A DNA stretch of 55,837 nucleotides. Source: Chitinophagaceae bacterium (lineage in GTDB: Bacteria; Bacteroidota; Bacteroidia; Chitinophagales; Chitinophagaceae). The stretch covers positions 1 through 55,837 of the forward strand of contig CANFKE010000029.1 in NCBI GenBank assembly GCA_947447465.1, read 5' to 3'. This document shows positions 1 to 8,156 of this stretch, piece after piece (within the stretch, counting starts at the first letter, position 1; every line of letters begins with the position of its first letter). Under the pieces are notes generated by a model, which did not search any database, was not told the DNA's origin, and saw only the letters and a list, made by a program, of their open reading frames with translations. The translations under genes and the position numbers were made by a program.

Positions 1-3
1 CAC

Positions 4-39
4 AAAAAAAGTCCAACTCCTCGCAGAGTTGGACTTTTT
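4..39 (-). terminator. Intrinsic terminator of the rplM-rpsI-rpsB-tsf operon
   Basis: A perfect 9-bp stem (11-19 with 26-34) around a 6-nt loop is extended by A/T pairs on both sides. On the minus strand it ends in a run of T, as expected for rho-independent termination. It lies just after the tsf stop codon. Confidence 0.9.
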
Positions 40-62
40 AAATATTATACTAAAGGTGCGAA

Positions 63-905
63 TTATGCGCCTACAGCTACACGTACAAAAGAAGTAACGG
101 TAAGACCTGCAGATACAGACTTCAGGTAGTCACCTACATTCTTGCTAGGATCCTTAACGAAAGCCTGTGGCAACAATGTGTTTTCCTTGAAGAATTTGTT
201 CAGCTTGCCCATAGCTATTTTCTCAGCCATGTCACCTGTCTTGCCTTCTGCAGCTACCTGGTCCATAGCAATAGCTTTTTCACGAGCCAATGTTTCAGGA
301 GCAATGCTGTCAGAATCAACACCGAGTGGGTTCATTGCAGCGATCTGCATAGATACGTCTTTACCAGCGGTAACGATACCTTCTGTAGCAGCCTGGTTCA
401 TACCCACCAACACACCTATACGGTAGTTGCTGTGAATGTAAGGAACAACAGCAGCAGCAGTAACCTGCTCAAAACGAACTACATCTATTTTCTCACCTAT
501 CTTAGCTACTACTTCGTTCAGCTTTTCGCCTACTGTAGCACCTTCCATAGACTGTGCCTTAAGGTCATCGATAGATGTAACCTTAGAGTTCAGCGCTATA
601 TCAGCTACATCGTTAGCAAACTGTATGAAGTCAGCGTTCTTTGCAACGAAGTCAGTTTCAGAGCTCAGGTTGATCAGGATACCGTAAGTGTTCTCAGCAT
701 TAGCCTTAGCTATTACCACACCTTCTTTAGCATCGCGGTCGCTACGGTTAGCAGCAACTTTCTGGCCTTTCTTACGCAGGTAGTCAATTGCAGCTTCAAA
801 ATCGCCATTGCTTTCTGTAAGCGCTTTGCGGCAATCCATCATACCTGCACCTGTTTGTTGACGCAGCTTGTTTACTTCAGCTGCAGAGATTGTAACTGTA
901 CTCAT
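63..905 (-). CDS. tsf: Translation elongation factor Ts
   Basis: EF-Ts is the cytoplasmic guanine-nucleotide exchange factor that recycles EF-Tu from its GDP form. The 280-residue product is of normal length. It opens with the N-terminal UBA-like module (KLRQQTGAGMMDCRKAL, residues 13-29), followed by the Ts core containing the conserved TDFVAKN block near residue 84. It is the last gene of the rplM-rpsI-rpsB-tsf order usual in bacteria. About 150 bp with a strong hairpin and a repeat-like palindrome separate it from rpsB, so it may be partly uncoupled from the upstream genes. A terminator follows directly. The ATG at 903-905 is the only start that keeps the full UBA module. Confidence 0.97.
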   Translation of the reverse strand: MSTVTISAAEVNKLRQQTGAGMMDCRKALTESNGDFEAAIDYLRKKGQKVAANRSDRDAKEGVVIAKANAENTYGILINLSSETDFVAKNADFIQFANDVADIALNSKVTSIDDLKAQSMEGATVGEKLNEVVAKIGEKIDVVRFEQVTAAAVVPYIHSNYRIGVLVGMNQAATEGIVTAGKDVSMQIAAMNPLGVDSDSIAPETLAREKAIAMDQVAAEGKTGDMAEKIAMGKLNKFFKENTLLPQAFVKDPSKNVGDYLKSVSAGLTVTSFVRVAVGA

Positions 906-956
906 TATATTGTTCTTTTATAGATTTTATAAATGGAGCTGCGAAATTCGCATTTT

Positions 957-990
957 ATTATTAAAGCCCCAAATGCGGGGCTTTAATAAT
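957..990. terminator. Strong hairpin between rpsB and tsf
   Basis: A perfect 14-bp stem (957-970 with 977-990) has a GC-rich core and A/T-rich base, closed by a 6-nt loop. It sits inside the ribosomal operon, so it may be an attenuator or a processing/stability element that lowers tsf relative to rpsB. There is no long T run beyond the stem on the minus strand, so complete termination is uncertain. Confidence 0.6.
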
Positions 991-1010
991 CTGTTATAGT
1001 TTTAATAGGT

Positions 1011-1044
1011 CTTGTTCGTCCTTCGGCAAGCTCAGGATGACAAG
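1011..1044. repeat. Dispersed palindromic repeat-like element (GTCATCCTGAGC type)
   Basis: An imperfect 34-nt palindrome has 5-bp ends CTTGT/ACAAG and an inner CGTCCT/AGGATG pairing. Read on the minus strand it contains GTCATCCTGAGCTTGCCGAA. As I recall, this wording is a common dispersed intergenic repeat in many bacterial genomes, including Bacteroidota. It lies immediately after the rpsB stop codon. Only this copy is clearly recognisable in the window. Confidence 0.5.
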
Positions 1045-1059
1045 CTATCTATTTTCAAA

Positions 1060-2061
1060 TTAACGCTTTGTTGGAGCGGGACGGCTTCCGCCACCACCCG
1101 GACCACGGTTGCCACCAGGGCCACCGCCCGGACGGCCAGTGCCACCACCAGGACCACGGTTGCCACCACCGGCGCCACCAGGCCTGTTGCCAGAACCACC
1201 ACGACCAGGACCACCTGCGCCCGGGCCACCCGCGCCAGCACCTGGTGCTGTACGGCCACGACCACGACCACGGCCACGACCGCCTTCGTTATCTTCTTCA
1301 GTGATCTCCATACCACGAGTTCTTTCTGCCAGTTCTTCTGCAGTTTCTTCGTCGCCATCCTTATTAGACGCTCTTTCCTGCAGGCCTTCCATGATGGCAG
1401 CAGTAAGATAGTTAGTAATGATAGAGATAGATTTTGTAGCATCATCGTTAGATGGGATAGCAAAATCAACCTTAGTAGGATCGCTGTTAGTATCTACCAT
1501 AGCCAATGTAGTGATGCCCAGGCGCTTAGCTTCTGCTAATGCGATGTGCTCATGGCTGATATCTACGATGAACAAAGCAGCAGGAGTACGGCCCATCTGG
1601 CTGATACCACCCAATACTTTTTCCATCTTTTCCTTGCTGCGGGTAAGTGTAAGGCGCTCTTTCTTAGTAACGCTGTCCATTGTACCATCAGTAAGCATTT
1701 TTTCGATGCTCAACATCTTCTTTACACTCTTACGAATGGTCTGGAAGTTAGTCAACATACCACCTAACCAACGCTCAGTAACGAAAGGCATATTTACCTT
1801 CGCTGCAGCCTCAGCTACTATTTCCTTAGACTGTTTCTTAGTTGCAACGAACATGATCTTCTTACCGCTCTTAGCGATAGACTTCATAGCAGCAGCAGCT
1901 TCTTCTAGTCCTTCTATTGTTTTATTAAGATCTATGATGTGAATGCCATTCTTTTCAGCAAAGATGTAAGGCAACATCTTAGGATTCCATTTTTTCTTCA
2001 GGTGACCGAAGTGAACGCCCGCTTCGAGCAACTGTTGGTGCAATGTTTTATTATCTTCCAT
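1060..2061 (-). CDS. rpsB: 30S ribosomal protein S2 with a long RG/G-rich C-terminal tail
   Basis: S2 binds the head/platform junction of the 30S subunit and is needed for S1 docking and initiation. Residues 1 to about 245 are a normal S2, with the N-terminal GVHFGHLKKKWNPKM block and the TNFQTIRKS region. The protein is 333 residues against about 240 in E. coli. The extra part starts near residue 260 and is almost entirely G, R, P, N and A with RGR and GGN repeats. The 3' end of the gene is correspondingly GC-rich and repetitive, which produces many spurious overlapping reading frames. The gene lies between rpsI and tsf. I see no frameshift, and the tail ends in a normal stop, so it looks like part of the protein. 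Confidence 0.95.
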   Translation of the reverse strand: MEDNKTLHQQLLEAGVHFGHLKKKWNPKMLPYIFAEKNGIHIIDLNKTIEGLEEAAAAMKSIAKSGKKIMFVATKKQSKEIVAEAAAKVNMPFVTERWLGGMLTNFQTIRKSVKKMLSIEKMLTDGTMDSVTKKERLTLTRSKEKMEKVLGGISQMGRTPAALFIVDISHEHIALAEAKRLGITTLAMVDTNSDPTKVDFAIPSNDDATKSISIITNYLTAAIMEGLQERASNKDGDEETAEELAERTRGMEITEEDNEGGRGRGRGRGRTAPGAGAGGPGAGGPGRGGSGNRPGGAGGGNRGPGGGTGRPGGGPGGNRGPGGGGSRPAPTKR

Positions 2062-2109
2062 TTGAGTAATTTCTTGATTGTTAAAAAAATAAAGGCTACA
2101 ACTGTGCTG

Positions 2110-2502
2110 TTAACGTTTAGAGAACTGGAAGCTACGACGTGCCTTAGCCTTACCGAATTTCTTACGTTCAACCGAGCGGCTGTCACGGGTTAACAAACTT
2201 TGTTTCTTCAGCAATGGACGATACTCAGGGTTTACTTCGCACAAAGCACGTGAAATTCCCATCTTTATTGCTTCAGCCTGGCCTTTAGGACCACCGCCTT
2301 GTACATTTACAACTACATCGAATGATTCCATACCACCTTCAATTGTCTTCAAAGGAAGTTCTACCTGATTCTGCAGGTACATGATCGGGAAGTAGCTCTT
2401 ATATTCTTTGTTATTTACCGTAATGTTACCGGTACCTTTACCCAGGTAAACACGGGCAACAGCTTCCTTACGACGGCCAACGGCATTTTTCTGTTTTTCC
2501 AT
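2110..2502 (-). CDS. rpsI: 30S ribosomal protein S9
   Basis: S9 is a small-subunit protein whose C-terminal tail reaches the decoding P site and contacts initiator/peptidyl tRNA. The 130-residue product has the expected length. It shows the N-terminal NAVGRRKEAVARV segment, the GGGPKGQAEA loop and the very basic end finishing in SKR, the tail that contacts P-site tRNA. It follows rplM at 59 bp and precedes rpsB at 48 bp in the same direction, so all are presumably cotranscribed from the promoter upstream of rplM. Confidence 0.97.
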   Translation of the reverse strand: MEKQKNAVGRRKEAVARVYLGKGTGNITVNNKEYKSYFPIMYLQNQVELPLKTIEGGMESFDVVVNVQGGGPKGQAEAIKMGISRALCEVNPEYRPLLKKQSLLTRDSRSVERKKFGKAKARRSFQFSKR

Positions 2503-2561
2503 TTTAGGAATGGTTTTATATTTTCTTCTGAATTAATTTTTATGTCTATCGTTCCTTAGGC

Positions 2562-3002
2562 TTATTTCATAACCTGTGGGTTCTGCGCTTTATGCGGATG
2601 CTCTGCACCTTCATAAACGAACAATTTCTTGTACATCGCGCGGCCCAAACGATTCTTAGGAAGCATACCTTTTACAGCGCGCTCTATCATCAGGTTAGGA
2701 CGACGGTTGATCATTTCCTTTGCAGTTTCGATCTTCTGTCCACCCGGATACATAGAATACGTCTGGTATTCCTTATCTTCCAGCTTATTACCGGTAAGCT
2801 TTACCTTCGCTGAGTTGATCACGATCACATAATCTCCGCAATCAAAGTGAGGAGTGTAATACGCTTTGTTCTTACCACGAAGTGTTGAAGCTATCTTTGA
2901 TGTCATACGTCCGAGAGTCTGGTTCGTAGCATCAACAACATGCCAGTCACGTTTTACGATCTTCTCGTTTGCGGACTGTGTTTTAAAACTTAAGTGTCTC
3001 AT
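2562..3002 (-). CDS. rplM: 50S ribosomal protein L13
   Basis: L13 is an early-assembly protein of the large subunit. The 146-residue product has family length and the expected landmarks: [19 protein letters not shown] near the start, the GDYVIVINS strand, and [19 protein letters not shown] in the C-terminal half. It is the first gene of the ribosomal block. A consensus promoter lies about 85 nt upstream, and its 5' leader could hold a ribosomal-protein regulatory structure, though I cannot assign a known one. Confidence 0.97.
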   Translation of the reverse strand: MRHLSFKTQSANEKIVKRDWHVVDATNQTLGRMTSKIASTLRGKNKAYYTPHFDCGDYVIVINSAKVKLTGNKLEDKEYQTYSMYPGGQKIETAKEMINRRPNLMIERAVKGMLPKNRLGRAMYKKLFVYEGAEHPHKAQNPQVMK

Positions 3003-3086
3003 TGTTCTTATTATGTATTTTACTTAATACTGAATTTCTTTTTCCTTCTTATCAATGGCACGGAATAACCCTGATTTTCGGGACGG

Positions 3087-3118
3087 CAAAGGTAATTTTA
3101 CTCATCGACTACACCAAA
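3087..3118 (-). promoter_or_regulatory. Bacteroidota-type promoter of the rplM operon
   Basis: Read on the minus strand, TTTG (3118-3115) is followed after 20 nt by TACCTTTG (3094-3087). This is an exact match to the TTTG/TAnnTTTG consensus of the Bacteroidota primary sigma factor. Transcription should start near 3080, leaving a leader of roughly 78 nt before the L13 ATG. Confidence 0.75.
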
Positions 3119-3440
3119 CATTTCATTAAGTATTTTTGCAGCACCTTCACAACTAATTGATTATCAATAATATTTTTAGCAAAAAAGTTTCAACACTTCA
3201 CTAAAAACAGCCAAAATATCAGATTTTAAAAACGATTATTCCCATTATCATACACTTGTTCTACACCATCGCATATACTTCTTACCAATATTTGAACGCT
3301 ATTCTCATGAAGATTTCCGCTCATCAATTCAACGACACCATCCAAAACCATCAAATCCATGATCCTATTTTGTCTTATCAGCTAATTTGCAGAGATTTAC
3401 ATAACAATACCACTACCGCACATAAAAAAATACATACCAA
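3119..3440. other. AT-rich intergenic region, no gene seen
   Basis: This stretch lies between the divergent rplM operon and the secreted protein at 3441. It is AT-rich. A 62-codon open frame at 3256-3444 has no coding character and runs into the next gene. The promoter for the downstream gene is probably here, but I see no good consensus match. Confidence 0.5.
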
Positions 3441-3917
3441 ATGAAATATTGTTTTATCCCAATGGCATTACTGGCCACATTGCTGTTCAGCAATAATGCC
3501 AAAGCACAGTCTAAAGTAGTAGGCAAAACACCTGCTGCAGCACCCGCAGCAGCAAAGCCCGCTCCGGCAGCAGAAGCTCCCGCAGGACCAATAACAATGA
3601 AGGATATTGAAGGTAAATGGAAGGTAGAACGTATAGATATTGACAGCAAACCTGTTGATGGTGAAGCCTCAAAGTCGAGCGAACCTGGCAGCGATGAGGA
3701 TTTTTATGATTTTGCCAAAGGCACACTCAATAGCTATATGACCGGCACCTCACTGTCTGTACCCTACAGCTTTTCGGGCCACTATGTCATATATAAGCAA
3801 GACGGCATGTCTGATACGCTACAGGTAACCAGCCTCACCAAGACCAAGGCTGTGATCACCAAAAAAGATGTAGCAGATGATGGAACGACCATCACCACCA
3901 TCGTACTAAAAAAATAA
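3441..3917 (+). CDS. Secreted lipocalin-like small protein
   Basis: The 158-residue protein begins with a signal peptide (residues 1 to about 22, cleavage after AKA). An Ala/Pro-rich linker follows (about residues 27-50, AAAPAAAKPAPAAE), then a compact domain starting IEGKWKVERID. The G-x-W opening, alternating strands and length fit the lipocalin-like (DUF5004/DUF4923-type) extracytoplasmic proteins common in Bacteroidota. I see no catalytic residues and cannot name a ligand. The Ala/Pro linker suggests the domain is held away from a membrane or partner. The gene stands alone and converges on aroE, with a shared terminator. Its relation to the similar small protein at 5521-5967 is plausible but not shown. 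Confidence 0.75.
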   Translation: MKYCFIPMALLATLLFSNNAKAQSKVVGKTPAAAPAAAKPAPAAEAPAGPITMKDIEGKWKVERIDIDSKPVDGEASKSSEPGSDEDFYDFAKGTLNSYMTGTSLSVPYSFSGHYVIYKQDGMSDTLQVTSLTKTKAVITKKDVADDGTTITTIVLKK

Positions 3918-3930
3918 GAATAAATACTCT

Positions 3931-3970
3931 TCAATAAATATACCCCGGCATTCCGGGGTATATTTATTGA
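3931..3970. terminator. Bidirectional terminator between convergent genes
   Basis: A perfect 18-bp inverted repeat (3931-3948 with 3953-3970) with a CATT loop and A/T-rich arms serves both strands. It overlaps the aroE stop codon at 3964-3966, so the last aroE codons form part of the stem. Confidence 0.9.
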
Positions 3971-4701
3971 GAAGCGTTCCATATCTCCCAACCCGCCATT
4001 GCCTGCAGATGGAGCATGTCTAATCCGTTCTTAGTTATCGCACCGGCGGCTCCGGCATTCGAAAGGAATTTTGTTTCAGCAGGATTATATACAAGATCAT
4101 ACACCAGGTGACCACTTCCCATTGCCTCATAAGGCAGGTCCGGACACTCATTGATATGTACATACATGCCTAATGGCGTAGTATTAATGATGAATTTGTA
4201 TTTATCTAACATAGCCGGCGTTACATCTTCGTAGGTCAATATTCCCGGCGAAGGCTTTCGGGAAACAAACTTGAACGCAATACCTTTTTGCTTGAGCACA
4301 TAGGCTACCGCCTTAGACGCACCTCCTGTTCCCAATATCAGTGCATGCGTATGCTGCCGCAATAATAATGGCCCAAGACTGCGCTCAAAGCCTATTACGT
4401 CTGTATTATACCCCTTCGTTTTACCATTCTTCACTGCGATACAATTAACTGCACCAACCTGCTCAGCCTCTTGATTCAGCTCATCCAGATAGGGCATAAC
4501 AGTTTGCTTGTAAGGAATGGTCACATTAAGACCTTTCAGACGCGGGTAGTCTTCCAGCAATTGCGGGAACAATGCTATATCTGGTATAGGCAGGGCGGTA
4601 TATATGGCATTGACACCCTCTTTTTCAAACTTCTTATTGAAGAATGCCGGAGAGTAGGAATGACTAAGCGGATATCCGATTATACCGTATTGGTCTTGCA
4701 T
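3964..4701 (-). CDS. aroE: Shikimate dehydrogenase
   Basis: AroE reduces 3-dehydroshikimate to shikimate with NADPH in chorismate biosynthesis. The substrate site is visible in GYPLSHSYSPAFFN (residues 9-22) and in NVTIPYKQ near residue 59, whose lysine is the catalytic base. The nucleotide fold shows GTGGASKAV near residue 124. At 245 residues it is slightly shorter than the E. coli enzyme (272), typical of the compact Bacteroidota form. No other aromatic-pathway gene is nearby. The stop codon lies inside the bidirectional terminator. Confidence 0.95.
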   Translation of the reverse strand: MQDQYGIIGYPLSHSYSPAFFNKKFEKEGVNAIYTALPIPDIALFPQLLEDYPRLKGLNVTIPYKQTVMPYLDELNQEAEQVGAVNCIAVKNGKTKGYNTDVIGFERSLGPLLLRQHTHALILGTGGASKAVAYVLKQKGIAFKFVSRKPSPGILTYEDVTPAMLDKYKFIINTTPLGMYVHINECPDLPYEAMGSGHLVYDLVYNPAETKFLSNAGAAGAITKNGLDMLHLQAMAGWEIWNASQ

Positions 4702-4805
4702 CGTGTCAGATTATTGGTCAAAGGTCAGACTAAACAGAGAAGTGTAAGAGAATAAGAACGTGTAAAGCACCTATATCTTTCCTGCACTACTATTTATATC
4801 TGCTC

Positions 4806-5435
4806 CTAGTATAGTTTATATATTTCAGTTATTTCCGCCAGTATTTTCGGGAAATCGATATTGAGATTAATGAGCCTGCCGGTATGAATATCGAAAACCC
4901 ATCCGTGCACCATTATCCCCCGTTCATGATATGCCTCCTGCACTGCGGCCGTTTTTATCAGATTTACACACTGCTCCTGCACATTCAGTTCTACCAGTCT
5001 CTCGTAGCGCGACTTTTCATCATCTATAGCATTCAGTTCTTCTTTATGAAAACGATATACATCACGTATGTTTCGCAGCCACGGATTAAGGATACCCAGA
5101 TCTTTTGGCTCCATTGCCGCTTTTACGCCTCCACAATTATAATGACCGCAAACAATGATGTGTTTCACTTTCAGATTTCGGACCGCATAATTCAATACCG
5201 ACATTACGTTCAGATCCACATTATTTACCAGATTAGCTATGTTACGATGAATGAATGCTTCGCCCGGCTTCAGCCCCATCAGCTCTTCAGCGGTGACCCT
5301 GCTATCTGAGCAGCCAATATATAAAAATTCAGGGCTCTGACCTTTAGCCAGATTTTCAAAATAATTTTTGTCTATCGACAGCTTTTCCTGGATCCACTCC
5401 TCATTATTCTTGAATATTTGTTCTACGGTGTACAT
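4806..5435 (-). CDS. Beta-class carbonic anhydrase
   Basis: This zinc enzyme interconverts CO2 and bicarbonate in the cytoplasm, supplying bicarbonate to carboxylases. All signature residues of the beta class are present: C42-x-D44-x-R46 in YIGCSDSRV, and H98-x-x-C101 in GHYNCGG. These supply the two Cys and one His zinc ligands and the Asp-Arg dyad. The length of 209 residues is normal. There is no signal peptide, so it should be intracellular. It lies about 100 bp upstream of aroE on the same strand, and cotranscription is possible. Confidence 0.95.
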   Translation of the reverse strand: MYTVEQIFKNNEEWIQEKLSIDKNYFENLAKGQSPEFLYIGCSDSRVTAEELMGLKPGEAFIHRNIANLVNNVDLNVMSVLNYAVRNLKVKHIIVCGHYNCGGVKAAMEPKDLGILNPWLRNIRDVYRFHKEELNAIDDEKSRYERLVELNVQEQCVNLIKTAAVQEAYHERGIMVHGWVFDIHTGRLINLNIDFPKILAEITEIYKLY

Positions 5436-5463
5436 GGGCGATCATTTGTGATATTAAACTTAC

Positions 5464-5492
5464 AAAAAACGCCCCACAAAAAGCAGGGCGTT
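5464..5492 (-). terminator. Terminator after the small secreted protein gene
   Basis: A 7-bp stem (5468-5474 with 5486-5492) encloses an 11-nt loop and is followed on the minus strand by a T-rich run. It separates the gene at 5521-5967 from the carbonic anhydrase gene downstream. Confidence 0.75.
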
Positions 5493-5520
5493 CAGTATCT
5501 TAAACAAAAGAAAAGGAAGA

Positions 5521-5967
5521 TTAAGGGGCTATTGCATAGCTGGTATTGCACTTGTCACCTTCATCAATTCTGATCAAAGTAAGGTGATTGGTCTCAACCA
5601 TTGGCACTGTGTATTTGGCAGTAGTACCTGTTTTGGTCTTTCTCAGCGTCAGTACTACGTTACCTACTTCGTCAGTAGTAATAGAGTAAGTACCTGATTC
5701 ATGCGGATTGTCGCGCACATCTCTGTAATTTCTCTCGTAAGTACCATAGTTAAGGTTATTACCATTGCTTGCTACCATCTTCAAAGTAGAGAAGTAGCTG
5801 ATGAAATGACCATCATTAGTGCTGGTCACTTTGTCCTGACACTTCATGCCTACAAAATACCAGGTCTTATCCAACAACTCAGCCCTGTTGATCGTTTGAG
5901 CGAAAAGGCCGGCCGGCATAGCGAGCAGGCACACAAGAAGAATGTTTTTCAACATATTTTTCATCAT
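5521..5967 (-). CDS. Small secreted protein, lipocalin-like
   Basis: From the ATG at 5965-5967 the product is 148 residues with a clear signal peptide (MMKNMLKNILLVCLLAMPAG, cleaved after LFAQ). A longer frame reaches 6018 but would put a charged leader before the signal, so I reject that start. The mature part opens with ELLDKTWYFVGMKC, resembling the first strand of lipocalin-like domains, and has two cysteines that could form a disulfide. No catalytic motif is visible and I cannot assign a function. It has its own terminator. Confidence 0.7.
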   Translation of the reverse strand: MMKNMLKNILLVCLLAMPAGLFAQTINRAELLDKTWYFVGMKCQDKVTSTNDGHFISYFSTLKMVASNGNNLNYGTYERNYRDVRDNPHESGTYSITTDEVGNVVLTLRKTKTGTTAKYTVPMVETNHLTLIRIDEGDKCNTSYAIAP

Positions 5968-6122
5968 TAGATTTTTTCTTCGCGGTAAAAGTAATAAAAG
6001 CAAACTATTATTTAACACTAATAGCAGGCAAGATAATTAATATTATTTACTGTTGGTAGTAGTTTGTGATGTATCGGACAAAAAAAATACATTTTCTTGT
6101 TCTCTTCGGTGCGATCAAAAGC

Positions 6123-6145
6123 AAAAAATCACCCGAAGGTGATTT
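6123..6145 (-). terminator. Terminator of the tRNA-Ala gene
   Basis: An 8-bp stem (6126-6133 with 6138-6145) is closed, on the minus strand, by a C(TTCG)G tetraloop and followed by a T run. It lies just downstream of the tRNA. Confidence 0.85.
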
Positions 6146-6153
6146 AAAGCTTG

Positions 6154-6226
<73 letters not shown>

Positions 6227-6330
6227 TTATTGAATTAAGCAATATGGGCATTGTTTCTACCCTTAAGCAGGGTGCAAATATAATTATATCCCTGAATTAA
6301 ATCGTAACTTTATTTTTCAAAAACATAGTT

Positions 6331-6501
6331 ATGAAAAGCGGCATCTGGAACCAAATACTAACCTACTTCTATATTCGCAAAAGAGACGCTTCTGACCCCA
6401 GAAACATCAATATCAGCATGATGCATGGCATGAACCGTATTTCTTTGTTCATGTTCTTTGTTGCAATTGTAGTGATGTTAGTGAGGTTGTTCAGACACTA
6501 A
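6331..6501 (+). CDS. 56-residue membrane protein, DUF6728-like
   Basis: The short frame starts at ATG 6331 and encodes 56 residues. An N-terminal amphipathic part contains YFYIRKRDASDP, followed by SMMHGMNRISLFMF and a single hydrophobic helix (about residues 38-52) ending in a short basic tail. The arrangement matches, from memory, the small DUF6728 family conserved in Bacteroidota, whose function is unknown. It probably inserts as a single-pass inner-membrane protein. It stands alone between the tRNA gene and a membrane glycosyltransferase-like gene. Confidence 0.75.
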   Translation: MKSGIWNQILTYFYIRKRDASDPRNINISMMHGMNRISLFMFFVAIVVMLVRLFRH

Positions 6502-6528
6502 TAATTTCCTCATTGTTCATTGAAGTAA

Positions 6529-8016
6529 TTAATTGACCCTGCAGATCACAAAACTAAAGCTATTAGGACTATTAGATAATGGCAAACCCAGAAAAGTAGC
6601 CCTGCGATTGGTTCGCCAGTCACATACCACCGTACACATTTTCAAATATTTTTCTATACGTGCATCCTGATAGTTAGCTTGCTGCAATACAATCAGATCA
6701 CCCTTTTTTAGCGGAAAAACATCATAATAAACAGTAACATGGTTGATATCTTCGTATAATGGCCAAAGAGCCAATGTTGTATAAACGTGCTCACCATTGT
6801 GAATATACTGATTGACCACAGCTTTGGCATGCTCATAATCTTTTCCTGACTGCTTGTATTCAACAAAAAGAAATATCCATCTGAAAAACAGGAATAAACC
6901 ACATAGGTAGGTTACTCCGGTAAAAATACCAATTGAATTCTTAGTCACTTTATCTACTTCTGACGACATTGCTATTGCAAGATATACCATCATTGGAAAA
7001 ATAAATTGAGACGCATTATACACTGTAGGAGAAGCATATAAAATAAACTTAGGAATTCCATACAATACGATCAGGTGCAAACAGATGAGTAATGTCACTT
7101 GCAACTTGGTCGTATTTTTTGCTCTTGCAATTAATGACCTTGTATAAACTATTGCACATAGCAAACTGATAACTAGAAAGCCAAAGCTAAGGGGTGCTAA
7201 CATCCAGAAATAAAAGAATTGTGCAAAACTTCTGTCTGTTCGCGTCAATGCCCAAGTACCATGTACTCTTATTCCATTGATGGTATTCATAAATCCATTT
7301 GGAGACAATGACATGGCAATTACAAAAATTGCCATAACACCCACAAAACGAGCGGTGTTGATCCAAATAGTTTTATAAATATTGTTTGAATTCAGGACTT
7401 CATATATTATGAAAAATAAAAATCCAAAAAAGAAGCCCATTATTTGTGTTGTCAACAACAAACCAAAAAGAACACAAATTGATATGTTATATACTACCTG
7501 AGAAATATCATGCCGCTTTTGATACAGAATGTAGAGAGTATATATCAATAAAGTACTGATAGCTTCAGGTCTGCCAACAGTTGGTAAGACAAAATTGGAG
7601 ACGTAAACAATAGACAAGACAAAAATTACTTTTTGAATAATACTTGTCTTTTCATTGACTAATTTTGATAAAGTGCCTGCATACAAGAGTAAATTAACTA
7701 CGCTGAACAATGCACAAATAATAAATATAGTACTGTAACCCGGATGAATTTTACTTATAGTACCTGTAAATAAGGAGAAAAATGGCGCATAATAGTTGAA
7801 CTGAAACGGGTTTGCTCCTGCTTCATGTAGATTAGGGATTTTGGAAATATCATATAATGGATTATTGAACCCCATTCCCTTTGACAATAAATAAGCAGGT
7901 GGGATAAATACTCTGGAATCTGTACCGGGTAGAGGGAACAAGTTCAATGCATATAGTATGAATAAGCAAGAAATTGCCAATACACATGCAATGAGGACAT
8001 ACCTGAATTTTACCAT
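6529..8016 (-). CDS. Polytopic membrane protein, probable GT-C glycosyltransferase
   Basis: The 495-residue protein has about ten hydrophobic helices. The first is at residues 6-28, and the loop after it contains GTDSRVFIPP. An acidic residue in the first periplasmic loop is the usual catalytic position of GT-C fold enzymes, which transfer sugars from polyprenyl-phosphate donors. A soluble C-terminal part of roughly 100 residues follows the last helix (near residue 375). This architecture fits DUF2029/GT87-like proteins, but identity is too low to name substrate or product. It lies upstream of lpxB in the same orientation, separated by 140 bp. It is more AT-rich than its neighbours, as surface-polysaccharide genes often are. 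Confidence 0.6.
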   Translation of the reverse strand: MVKFRYVLIACVLAISCLFILYALNLFPLPGTDSRVFIPPAYLLSKGMGFNNPLYDISKIPNLHEAGANPFQFNYYAPFFSLFTGTISKIHPGYSTIFIICALFSVVNLLLYAGTLSKLVNEKTSIIQKVIFVLSIVYVSNFVLPTVGRPEAISTLLIYTLYILYQKRHDISQVVYNISICVLFGLLLTTQIMGFFFGFLFFIIYEVLNSNNIYKTIWINTARFVGVMAIFVIAMSLSPNGFMNTINGIRVHGTWALTRTDRSFAQFFYFWMLAPLSFGFLVISLLCAIVYTRSLIARAKNTTKLQVTLLICLHLIVLYGIPKFILYASPTVYNASQFIFPMMVYLAIAMSSEVDKVTKNSIGIFTGVTYLCGLFLFFRWIFLFVEYKQSGKDYEHAKAVVNQYIHNGEHVYTTLALWPLYEDINHVTVYYDVFPLKKGDLIVLQQANYQDARIEKYLKMCTVVCDWRTNRRATFLGLPLSNSPNSFSFVICRVN

Positions 8017-8156
8017 AAGTAAGAAATGAATTTGAGCAAAGGATAAGTGATGAAATTTCTCTTCCCTACGTTTTGTTTTACAGCATAAAGGTAATCGAAA
8101 ATGGCAACTTTATTTTTTGTTCACTAATTTATAACACACTCATTATTTACACTATA

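Noticed and set aside
1032..1469. Long overlapping open frames in rpsB (both strands)
   Set aside because: They arise from the GC-rich repetitive RG/G tail codons of S2 and contain unnatural His/Asp or Val/Ala runs.
3256..3444. 62-codon open frame upstream of the first secreted protein
   Set aside because: Low-complexity AT-rich region with no recognisable features; overlaps the real gene start.
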